Shown here: piece after piece, positions 6,052-13,771 of the stretch
Numbering within the stretch: position 1 is the first letter of the stretch
Layout of the letters: each line of letters starts with the position of its first letter
Assembly (NCBI GenBank): GCA_900128395.1
Contig: LT649786.1
Span: 1-13,771, forward strand
DNA length: 13,771 nucleotides
Direction of reading: 5' to 3'
Origin: Stramenopiles sp. TOSAG23-2
Lineage: Eukaryota > Sar
The notes under the pieces: generated by a model
Database searches by the model: none
Told to the model about the DNA's origin: nothing
Seen by the model: only the letters and a program-made list of their open reading frames with translations
Translations under genes and position numbers: made by a program

Positions 6052-9000
6052 TTAACTCATCTTACTTAATCGCCATTGGAATACAGCACGATCATTACCA
6101 CCGACAGAATATATCTTCATTTCCTCAACTTTTGCTTTTTGGCCCTTCAAGTGACTAAATCGTACGTTCATTACATGGGAAGAATGACCTTTACCAACAA
6201 CAGGAGATGCCCCAGGAGTGGTACATGGATAGTTGAATAAATTTATATGTCCATGATCATCTGCAGATACAATAATATTGCCTGTATTGGAGGTGCATAC
6301 AGCATTTATATCATCACTTGCAGCTCCTTGTGGCCATATCCCTTCCGTACCCCATTCTAAAATACAAGTGTCACTTTGCCATTGAACATCACGTACTTCA
6401 CGCAACTTCGTTATGTTTTTAAAAACACCTTTTTTGATGCTTTTTTTCAAATTATATCTTAATACTTCTTCGGATAAATCATTTGTACGTATAACAATTT
6501 TTTTTCCATCCGTACCAAAATCAAAATGTGTCACGGCGGAGGAACTTTTACTACAATAACCTTTGAACTTGAAAGTGCCATCATTATCCATTCGATACAT
6601 CCAAACCTTTTGATCATGCGCTGCCAATCCGATAAATTTATTACTCGTATTTTTACTTTCATTGACTTTCACATCACTAATCCAATCTCTAGGCAAATGC
6701 TTTGCATCAAATTTATAACTACTACTATTTGCTTCTATTATTTTATTTTTATTATTTTTCAAATCGAAAATATCAACTTCACCGGAATGATCTGCATCTT
6801 CCTCTTTCTTCTTCTTTCCTTTCTTACGCCTCTTTTTTCTTTTACCTGTAATGACTTTCCTACCAACTCGTCCACCAAGTCCAGCTATCAATACGTTGCC
6901 GTCAAACCATGCAATTGCTCTAGACATGTCTCTGCATTTACAAATATGCATCAATTCGACATGTCCAGATTCTGGGATACGTTGCCATACACGGACTGTT
7001 TTATCATCACCAGCAGTCGCGAATATGGTTGGATCCTCCGGATTCACCGCTAAGCCCCAAAGCTCATCAGCATAATGTCCTGCGACAATCAAATCCCACG
7101 TTAAATTATTTGCTTTTTCTTCATAGTCAGCTATGTAAATTTCACTTGATTTTGTTCCAACTAGAATTTTGTTTAAAGGAATATCAATGCAAATACTCCT
7201 AATTTCAGGATCAAAGGATTCAAACGTTTGACCTTTAATGGACATGCTAGTACTTGAAAATACCCATTTCTTCTCCATAGCTTGGTTAATATCATCGAAG
7301 TCACTTGCTACTGTCACAACGTAAATTTTACCAGTTTTCGTGCCACAAACAATTGTGTTTACACCTTCACTTATATCCTCCTCGTAGCAAGGCGCAATTG
7401 CTGTTATTGCACCACCATCCTGCTTCGCCATGTTTTCTAAAAAGGTACCTTCCCACTTTCCAAGCGATTTCTTATCTTTTGGATTTGCAGTGTTCCAGAT
7501 GTTGATCCACCCACCAGCACTGCCGCTAATAAAACGGTGACCTTTAATTTTTTTATCTTTGTGTCTCGTGCCAACATACGTACCGCATATTTGCGTATTT
7601 AATTTTTTCTTTCCAGAACCTAATTTACTTTTCAAGGAACGACCAGAAAGTGCCCAAAAACGAATATGTCTTACACCACCTGACACGAAAAGAGTGCCTG
7701 AATCAGCAGGGGTGAAAGCAGCCCAAAGTACTGGGCTTTTATCCCCACGCGCCGTTGTAAGCAATGTTCCATCTTCCCACGTGCCACTATTGGTTTCCCA
7801 CAACGCTACACTATGATCATTATCATTTCCAATTGATAATACCTTTTTACCATCTGGATGGAATGCGATACACGTCACCGCACGTTTGTGAAAACCACCC
7901 AACGTGCATATTTCACGACATGAATCAGCATCCCAAATTTTGACAGCAGGTAATACTTTTCGTTCATGCTCCGATTGCATTTGGCCAGTCGCAACAAATT
8001 TTCCTGTCGGATCAGTAGTAAGGCAGACGATATCATCGTCGTGACCCTTAAAGTACCTTTGACGACTATTTTTATGATGATGACTTGTACCATCCAAGTG
8101 CTCTACCACACCAATTGCCGCCGTGTGGTATATAATATCGCCAGATGAGGAGAAACGAAGATTATTTCTAGAGTTTGGATCTTGCGCTTGGTAACCACAA
8201 ACGTATTCGAGTTCCAAATTGAAACGAGGTTTCGTCGGAGCACCGGCTCTAGAAGCATCAGGGTCGGAAGGAGCTACCAGTTGCCCTTTCCATGGTTTGA
8301 CTGCCATGGATTGATCACCTTCATCGTCACCAACATCAGCAAATGGATCTGAAAAATCTTCTTCATCGTGTACAACTTCCTCCCTACTGCTACTACTGCT
8401 TTTACCCTCAGAACTCGCCTGTCCAGACATTTCATGTAACGGATTGATATTTTTCCATTGAAATACACAGCGATCATTACCACCTGTTGATATGACATAT
8501 CTATCTTCATTCATCCATCGAACATTGGTTACGTGGGAAGAATGCCCAGTTTCCTGTCCATACGATGCACCAGGCTCTATGCATGGATATCTAAACATTT
8601 TCAATTTTCCAAAATCATCCGCCGTTATAATAACATTTTTGTTACTTTCTAAATCGACGGCATTAATATCAGTCCCATCAGCACACTTGGGCCAGATACC
8701 TTGTACTGGCCAACCTAGGATACATGTAAATGTATCCCATTGCACATCCCTCATTGCGCCCGCACTCGTTTGCCTACGCCCACGTTTCACATCCCAAAAC
8801 AGCAATTCATACGCACCGCAATTACTTTGCAACCATTTTCCATCGACTGAAAAATCCATATGTGTTAGGTAACTGTTATGTCCTTTTAACTTGTGCTTCA
8901 ACTCGACAATGGAGCCTCTTCTAGAATTACTATCCAATTTTGCTTCTTTAGTATTCAAAGACGTTTCATATATATAAATATTGCGATCATGCGACCCGAC

Positions 9001-12000
9001 AGCAAGATAGCCTTTATAATTTCCGTCTTGTCCTGACGATGATGAAAATTTCATATCACTAATCCACCCCTTTGCATCGCGCAAAGGCTTACTTTGCTTA
9101 CTTATATCTCCAATTACAGGTATTAATTTTTGTTGATTTTGATTGGCATCGTCTACCAGATCAGCGCGGTAAACAAACACCACAACTTTCCCGTCATGCT
9201 TTGTTTTACCTCTTCCTACGTTTCCACCAAGTCCTACTGCTAATAAGCGTGGCACATCTATATTACCAGGCGACACGGCACAACTTCTAGCCATCACTGG
9301 ATCTTTCAACCCAAGGCTGTTTAAACGAAAATTTTCAATTTGTTTTTCCTCTTTAAAATTCCACAGGCGAATATACCCATCATCTCCACTGGTAAAGTAC
9401 ATGTTGCTATCTTTTGCCTTATCTATGGTTAGCCCCCATACTTCATCTTTGAAATGACCGCGAGTTATGATCTGCATTTCTCCTTCCTGTACTTTTCCAA
9501 GTTCGATGTTGATGCCAAATTCAACAATTTCTGATCCCCGCGTACCGACTAGCACTTTCGTACAAGCTTTATTAAGACATACAGATCGAATTTGTGGATT
9601 CGCTTTTTCAACCGGAATGACCTTATTAGGCACTTTCTTTTTCCCTTTCTTTTTCCCCGGAACTTTGTATGAAGTCTTCATCACATTCCACCCATTGTAC
9701 TTAAATCCCTTTTCTAAATCCTTCCAATCATTGTTAATAATAACCTTTTCCTCCAATATGGGAGTACCTTTATCGAATTTGAAGACCTTAACAATACCTT
9801 TCACACAACCAGTGACGACAGCATTATTTTCGTAGTTGGCATATATAGAATTAATAGGTCCATGAGCATTATCTCCTTTACCGTCACCACCTTTTTGTTT
9901 AAGCACTTCAACCTTTCCTGGTTTCTTGTTTGATTCATCAAAAAGAATTTGATAAATATTTCCCGACGCACCGCCAATAAGCATGTATTTATTCACTGGC
10001 GAGAGAGATAAACACGTATCTAGTCCCACACCTTTACCAAAAGGAACTTTCTTTGAAGCCAAATTTCGACCATTCATAGTCCACACACGCACATGATTAA
10101 CACCACATTGCACTATAGTCAAGTTTGATTTAAATTTTCCATACACAAACTCAAGGGCAAAAACTTTGTTTTTATCCCCTTTAGCATTTGCAACCATATT
10201 TCCTTTCTTGTAGTTATAGATACAAATACTGTGATTTTCGTCCTGCCCTATCGATGCTAAATAGCATTGATCAGAAAAGTCTTCACCACGTGAAAATGCA
10301 ATTAAAGATACTTCGCGTTTATGAAAGCCAGACAATACTTTTTCTGTTTTGCATGTGTTATTCCACACGACAATTTTAGGTTTTTTTCCAACTTCACCAG
10401 TTGCTATGTATTCACCACATTGTGACACAGCAAGGCAAGTAATATCATCCGTGTGATCTTGATTATAGATTTGCCGGGTAGTACGCTTACTATCACTATT
10501 ATTTTTATCGACACGAATTCCTAAAGCTGCTGCATGATAGACAATAGATTCAGAATCTTTCGAATCTTCAGATTTAGCATATCGGACATTGTCCCGTGTA
10601 TCGAAAGATCGGTATCCATGAACTTTGACTAAATCCAAATCGGATTCTGGCGCTGTTTTGTTAGATGGAGGCGTTTTGGACGGCGCTTTAATCGCACCAA
10701 GCCATGGTTTAACAGCCATAAATTCGTCACCACCTCCTGAGCCGAAATCAAACGCATCTGTTGTTTCATCTTGCTTTTCATCTGTTTTTTGATTGGAATC
10801 ATGATCTTCATGCTCAGAATCTTCATCTGGATCATGATGATGATCTTGATGTTCACTATCATCATGTGGGTCATATCGCCATTGAAAGATCGAACGGTCC
10901 TCTCCACCTGTTGAAATCAAACGGGTTGATCCTCTCATCGTCCCCTTGAACTTTTCAATATCGTGTTCAATGTTATTAGCAAACCGTATATTTGTAACAT
11001 GCGATGAATGGCCACGATATTCCATCCCAGCTGCTTTTTCACCAGTACATGGTGAATTAAAAAGTTTCACTTTGCCAAAATCATCAGCAGTAGCTATTAT
11101 CCCACTGTATATATTCGTTCTTCGCCCTCCTTTACTAAAATCAGGTAATATGTCTACTGCATTAATATCTGTCCCGTCAGAACCAGGTGGCCAGATTCCT
11201 TGTACAGGCCATCCAAGAGTACAAGTAAATGTATCCCAGCAAACATTTGCCACAGATGGAGCGGATTTAATTTGCTTTCCACTTTTGGCATCCCAGAATA
11301 AAAGCTCATACGAGCCATCATTGCTTTGTAAAACACTGCCATCGACGGAAAAATCTAAATGAGAAACGTAACTGCTGATGCCTTTACATTTCGCCCTGTA
11401 TTCATATGTCTTAGAGTTATATAAATATATACTTCGGTCATGGGCACCCACGGCTAGGGTGCCATTAGAAGAGTATTTCACGTCACTAATCCAATCTTTT
11501 GGATGTGGTTTTAACTTTTTGAACTCAGATAATGTATAGAAACCATCTTCTTTTAATTCAAAGTTGAAAATGATTACTTCACCATCATGTTTTGATTTTG
11601 TTCCAACAACTCTGGTTCCTACGCGCCCACCTAGACCAACAGCCATTTTTTCACCATCCCGTGACCAGTCAAGGGCACGACTAAATGCATCAAGTTGCTC
11701 TGAGATAGCAATTAATCTTGGCCTGTGCTTTTTTTTATGATGCTCCCCGTTCTTTCCCGCATATCCAATATTCCAAACGCGAACTCGGTTATCATCCCCA
11801 GATGTTGCGTAAATGGGTTTGCGTGATTTCATTGGCGATGACTTTCCAGTTGCTGGGTAAATTGATAAACCCCAAAGTTCAGCTCCATTTCTTGAACCAC
11901 CCGTTGAATGTCCTTGCATTATGCACCGTATGCTTTTTTCTTGAATGTCTTTGTCCTTGACTTGAACTTCATAAATTTCCGAACCTTTCGTGCCAAATAT

Positions 12001-13771
12001 CATCTTAAACTCCCCGTCGTTACTTGCAAAATTAATATCAACTGCACGAATTTGAGGATCAAGTGAATGGAAAACATCGTGTTTGTAGTCCGTATCAAAA
12101 AAAGAATTGTCAATTAATTTCTCAGACAAACTGAACGTCATAAGTTCTGATATGTCTGTACCATTTGCATTTAAAATTGAAATATAACCACCTTTACCAG
12201 CCGCTAATAGGCGATAAGTGTTCTCCATGTCGATACGTTTCAAAACGTTCACAGCGCCGAAATTACCCTTGAATACATACGGTTTCTTCGCCACTGGCTC
12301 GACCTGGCAATTCTTTGTATCCTCCGCAGTCCAAGCTGATTTACCATCCTCATCAATACTTGGTTTGCCGGGATTCCAACAATATACTTGACCTTTTGTT
12401 GAACCAGCATAAACAAACATTTTTGACTTTTCTTTGTCTCCACTAGAATCTTGAATAGATGTGACTGACATCAAAATTGGTTGTCCTTTCCTACTTCTTT
12501 TTTTTCCCTTTGAAAAAACAGCCTTTTTGCTGACATAGCCTCGACCTTTCTTCATCCAAAAAAGCATATGCTTATCCCCACAGGAATAAAAATTTTCAAT
12601 ATTCTTGAACACAACACCTGGTTTTGGTAGCAAATGTTCAAAACCCAATGCAAATACCTTGCTTTTATGGCTTTTCGAATTATGAATCATTGTTCCTTTA
12701 TTCCAATCATATATTGCTAAACTATGTTCATCATCAACTCCAAGGGATAATATAAATTGCCCAGTATTGTTAAAAGCAAGTTGATTTACACCACGACGAT
12801 GGAAACCTTTTAATGTATTTAACAATGTCATTGACTCCGGTGTCCAAATGCAAATTTTTGGGGTTCTTCCAATTTCACCTGTTGCAATCCAAGTTAAGTC
12901 ACTACCATTTGAATCTTTACCATTGTAAACAGCCATTGACAAAATATCATCCGTATGATGAAATGCAAATTTTTGTTTAGCAGAATTTCCATCCCCCGCT
13001 CCTTCAACATCTAAATTAATATTAACACCAACAGCAGCAGTAAAATACACAGCTTCCGTTACATTAGTTTCTGATTTTTGGCCACGCTCATGTTTCGGCT
13101 GTACGTAGTACACATTATTACGACAATCAGCACCTCTATACCCATGTATCCATTCAAGCTCTAGACGTGCTTCCGTCGCGTTTTTCCCAGGGTTTTTTAA
13201 ATTTTCCTTTTCAAAACCGACTTCATCTATGATCATCCCGTTGGAATCGAACATTTTTTTAGCTGTCGTTGACTTGTTACCTTTTGTTCCATTTCTGGAA
13301 CCATTTGGCCCTGAAATACTTTTAATTTTTTTATGAATATGTTTTATAGTCCCTGTATATGGTTTGACTGCCATAAATTCATCACCACCAGCAGCGGCAG
13401 AATTTGCAAATGGATCATCGTTGCTATCAGGGTCCATTTGTAAATGTTCTTTTTCAGATCTTTCCTTTATATCGTTATGAATTTCATCATCATGCTCATG
13501 CTCTTCATCAGATTCATCACGTGTTGCATGCATGTCATCTTCACCATCACTATCGCCATCCACATTGCCAGTTCCTAGTAGCTTAATCCAACTTGTAACA
13601 ATAGGTGAACTTTCTGCCCAACGCCATATATCCTTATAAAAATATCTGACTGGTTTTTTAACATCAATACTAGTTTTTGTTTCTACTTTTGTACCACCGG
13701 TACTACCTGCACCAGTAACTGCAGTATTTTTCGAATCCTCTTCGCTTTCTTTCTTTGCAATTGATGCCTTG
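6052..13771 (-). CDS. Giant EMAP-like (EML5/6-type) microtubule-associated WD40 protein, three tandem modules, N-terminus outside the window
   Basis: The frame is open from the window edge to TAA (6052-6054): 2572 residues and no intron. GTG at 13561-13563 is not a start, since reading upstream continues as IWRWAESSPIVTSWIKLLGTGN to the edge. Three modules each begin with a MAVKPW/Y element, then a HELP motif (GYRGADCRNNVYY; GYRSFDTRDNVRY; GYQAQDPNSRNNLRF) and about 12-14 WD40-like blades, matching the TAPE tandem-propeller architecture of EMLs. Family marks seen include GFHKR, SADD or TADDFGK, GIWP...DINAV, GHSSHV.N(I/V)R and GG.DR.(I/V)FQW. Counting Asp/Val after GTG 13563 as the start, the modules lie at about 61-895, 943-1705 and 1748-2503. 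Linkers are Asp/Glu/His-rich. Lys/Arg-rich insertions lie in several blades. EMLs bind microtubules and tubulin, so a role in the spindle, cytoskeleton or axoneme is expected; the exact site is unknown. Confidence 0.95.
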   Translation of the reverse strand, partial: KASIAKKESEEDSKNTAVTGAGSTGGTKVETKTSIDVKKPVRYFYKDIWRWAESSPIVTSWIKLLGTGNVDGDSDGEDDMHATRDESDEEHEHDDEIHNDIKERSEKEHLQMDPDSNDDPFANSAAAGGDEFMAVKPYTGTIKHIHKKIKSISGPNGSRNGTKGNKSTTAKKMFDSNGMIIDEVGFEKENLKNPGKNATEARLELEWIHGYRGADCRNNVYYVQPKHERGQKSETNVTEAVYFTAAVGVNINLDVEGAGDGNSAKQKFAFHHTDDILSMAVYNGKDSNGSDLTWIATGEIGRTPKICIWTPESMTLLNTLKGFHRRGVNQLAFNNTGQFILSLGVDDEHSLAIYDWNKGTMIHNSKSHKSKVFALGFEHLLPKPGVVFKNIENFYSCGDKHMLFWMKKGRGYVSKKAVFSKGKKRSRKGQPILMSVTSIQDSSGDKEKSKMFVYAGSTKGQVYCWNPGKPSIDEDGKSAWTAEDTKNCQVEPVAKKPYVFKGNFGAVNVLKRIDMENTYRLLAAGKGGYISILNANGTDISELMTFSLSEKLIDNSFFDTDYKHDVFHSLDPQIRAVDINFASNDGEFKMIFGTKGSEIYEVQVKDKDIQEKSIRCIMQGHSTGGSRNGAELWGLSIYPATGKSSPMKSRKPIYATSGDDNRVRVWNIGYAGKNGEHHKKKHRPRLIAISEQLDAFSRALDWSRDGEKMAVGLGGRVGTRVVGTKSKHDGEVIIFNFELKEDGFYTLSEFKKLKPHPKDWISDVKYSSNGTLAVGAHDRSIYLYNSKTYEYRAKCKGISSYVSHLDFSVDGSVLQSNDGSYELLFWDAKSGKQIKSAPSVANVCWDTFTCTLGWPVQGIWPPGSDGTDINAVDILPDFSKGGRRTNIYSGIIATADDFGKVKLFNSPCTGEKAAGMEYRGHSSHVTNIRFANNIEHDIEKFKGTMRGSTRLISTGGEDRSIFQWRYDPHDDSEHQDHHHDPDEDSEHEDHDSNQKTDEKQDETTDAFDFGSGGGDEFMAVKPWLGAIKAPSKTPPSNKTAPESDLDLVKVHGYRSFDTRDNVRYAKSEDSKDSESIVYHAAALGIRVDKNNSDSKRTTRQIYNQDHTDDITCLAVSQCGEYIATGEVGKKPKIVVWNNTCKTEKVLSGFHKREVSLIAFSRGEDFSDQCYLASIGQDENHSICIYNYKKGNMVANAKGDKNKVFALEFVYGKFKSNLTIVQCGVNHVRVWTMNGRNLASKKVPFGKGVGLDTCLSLSPVNKYMLIGGASGNIYQILFDESNKKPGKVEVLKQKGGDGKGDNAHGPINSIYANYENNAVVTGCVKGIVKVFKFDKGTPILEEKVIINNDWKDLEKGFKYNGWNVMKTSYKVPGKKKGKKKVPNKVIPVEKANPQIRSVCLNKACTKVLVGTRGSEIVEFGINIELGKVQEGEMQIITRGHFKDEVWGLTIDKAKDSNMYFTSGDDGYIRLWNFKEEKQIENFRLNSLGLKDPVMARSCAVSPGNIDVPRLLAVGLGGNVGRGKTKHDGKVVVFVYRADLVDDANQNQQKLIPVIGDISKQSKPLRDAKGWISDMKFSSSSGQDGNYKGYLAVGSHDRNIYIYETSLNTKEAKLDSNSRRGSIVELKHKLKGHNSYLTHMDFSVDGKWLQSNCGAYELLFWDVKRGRRQTSAGAMRDVQWDTFTCILGWPVQGIWPKCADGTDINAVDLESNKNVIITADDFGKLKMFRYPCIEPGASYGQETGHSSHVTNVRWMNEDRYVISTGGNDRCVFQWKNINPLHEMSGQASSEGKSSSSSREEVVHDEEDFSDPFADVGDDEGDQSMAVKPWKGQLVAPSDPDASRAGAPTKPRFNLELEYVCGYQAQDPNSRNNLRFSSSGDIIYHTAAIGVVEHLDGTSHHHKNSRQRYFKGHDDDIVCLTTDPTGKFVATGQMQSEHERKVLPAVKIWDADSCREICTLGGFHKRAVTCIAFHPDGKKVLSIGNDNDHSVALWETNSGTWEDGTLLTTARGDKSPVLWAAFTPADSGTLFVSGGVRHIRFWALSGRSLKSKLGSGKKKLNTQICGTYVGTRHKDKKIKGHRFISGSAGGWINIWNTANPKDKKSLGKWEGTFLENMAKQDGGAITAIAPCYEEDISEGVNTIVCGTKTGKIYVVTVASDFDDINQAMEKKWVFSSTSMSIKGQTFESFDPEIRSICIDIPLNKILVGTKSSEIYIADYEEKANNLTWDLIVAGHYADELWGLAVNPEDPTIFATAGDDKTVRVWQRIPESGHVELMHICKCRDMSRAIAWFDGNVLIAGLGGRVGRKVITGKRKKRRKKGKKKKEEDADHSGEVDIFDLKNNKNKIIEANSSSYKFDAKHLPRDWISDVKVNESKNTSNKFIGLAAHDQKVWMYRMDNDGTFKFKGYCSKSSSAVTHFDFGTDGKKIVIRTNDLSEEVLRYNLKKSIKKGVFKNITKLREVRDVQWQSDTCILEWGTEGIWPQGAASDDINAVCTSNTGNIIVSADDHGHINLFNYPCTTPGASPVVGKGHSSHVMNVRFSHLKGQKAKVEEMKIYSVGGNDRAVFQWRLSKMS
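6055..8325 (-). repeat. EML module 3
   Basis: The module starts at GDQSMAVKPWKG and runs to the C-terminus, with SVGGNDRAVFQWRLSKMS as the last blade. The HELP motif begins at LELEYVCGYQAQDPNSRNN. It is more diverged than modules 1 and 2 in the core signature (LEWGTEGIWPQGAASDDINAVC and SADDHGHINLF). It carries the strongest polybasic insert, KRKKRRKKGKKKKEED, at about 6800-6848. Confidence 0.85.
8440..10740 (-). repeat. EML module 2
   Basis: The module starts at GGDEFMAVKPWLG and ends at STGGNDRCVFQWKNINP, about 760 residues. The HELP motif begins at LDLVKVHGYRSFDTRDNV. It keeps LGWPVQGIWPKCADGTDINAVD and TADDFGKLKMF, very close to module 1 here. A Lys/Gly-rich insert (PGKKKGKKKVPNK, about 9625-9666) sits between blades. 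Confidence 0.85.
10873..13383 (-). repeat. EML module 1 (HELP plus tandem WD40 propellers)
   Basis: The module starts at DEFMAVKPY (Met codon 13374-13372) and ends at STGGEDRSIFQWRYD. It is the longest of the three (about 830 residues), with a HELP motif at about residues 133-190. It retains the family segment LGWPVQGIWPPGSDGTDINAVD and TADDFGKVKLF. A basic insert FSKGKKRSRKGQ lies near 12485-12525. Confidence 0.85.

Noticed and set aside
6526-12443. Many plus- and minus-strand frames of 60-175 codons inside the EMAP-like gene
   Set aside because: They are antisense or out-of-frame shadows of a clearly coding 7.7-kb frame, with no family signature of their own.
13561-13563. GTG as the start of the EMAP-like protein
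   Set aside because: The organism is eukaryotic, the frame stays open and protein-like to the window edge, and no ATG is needed here; the gene is 5' partial.
1-13771. CRISPR array, tRNA/rRNA genes, transposases or integrated viral genes
   Set aside because: No spaced repeat array, cloverleaf-like segment, conserved rRNA block or mobile-element protein motif was seen on either strand.

Overview
This window looks like nuclear DNA from a unicellular, probably flagellated eukaryote. The intergenic DNA is AT-rich. One gene contains a short spliceosomal intron with textbook signals (GTACGT donor, CTAAC branch site, CACACACAG acceptor). The gene set points to mitochondria and to a microtubule or cilium apparatus: an oxidoreductase with a mitochondrial-type N-terminus, an ASH/Hydin-type Ig-like protein and a giant EMAP-like protein. 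A stramenopile-like protist is possible, but lineage cannot be fixed from the sequence alone.

Layout, left to right. 1-592: AT-rich DNA with no recognisable gene. 593-1850 (+): a QOR-type quinone oxidoreductase with an 83-bp intron; its frame is broken by an exact 95-bp tandem duplication. 1801-2040: an exact 120-bp tandem duplication spanning the oxidoreductase stop codon and its 3' flank. 2232-3317 (-): coding region of an ASH/Hydin-type protein without a visible start codon, carrying two more exact tandem duplications (117 and 105 bp, both in frame). 3757-4485 (-): a six-helix membrane protein of unknown family. 4854-5522 (-): a very basic, probably nuclear, 222-residue protein of unknown family. 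6052-13771 (-): one uninterrupted reading frame of at least 2572 codons for an EMAP-like (EML5/6-type) WD40 protein with three tandem HELP/WD40 modules; its N-terminus lies beyond the window.

There is no sign of an operon or a shared pathway. The oxidoreductase converges on the ASH gene, and the other genes all run on the minus strand with separate spacers. Two signals stand out. First, four perfect head-to-tail duplications of 95-120 bp lie within 2.3 kb (896-3187), with none noticed in the remaining 11 kb. They are either an assembly artefact or very recent microduplications, and at least two could be removed by splicing. Second, hairpins with 2-3 nt loops (two of them perfect 12- and 14-bp stems) lie about 140-160 nt downstream of the stop codon of every minus-strand gene. 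These may be 3'-end signals. No tRNA, rRNA, CRISPR array, transposase or viral gene was seen.
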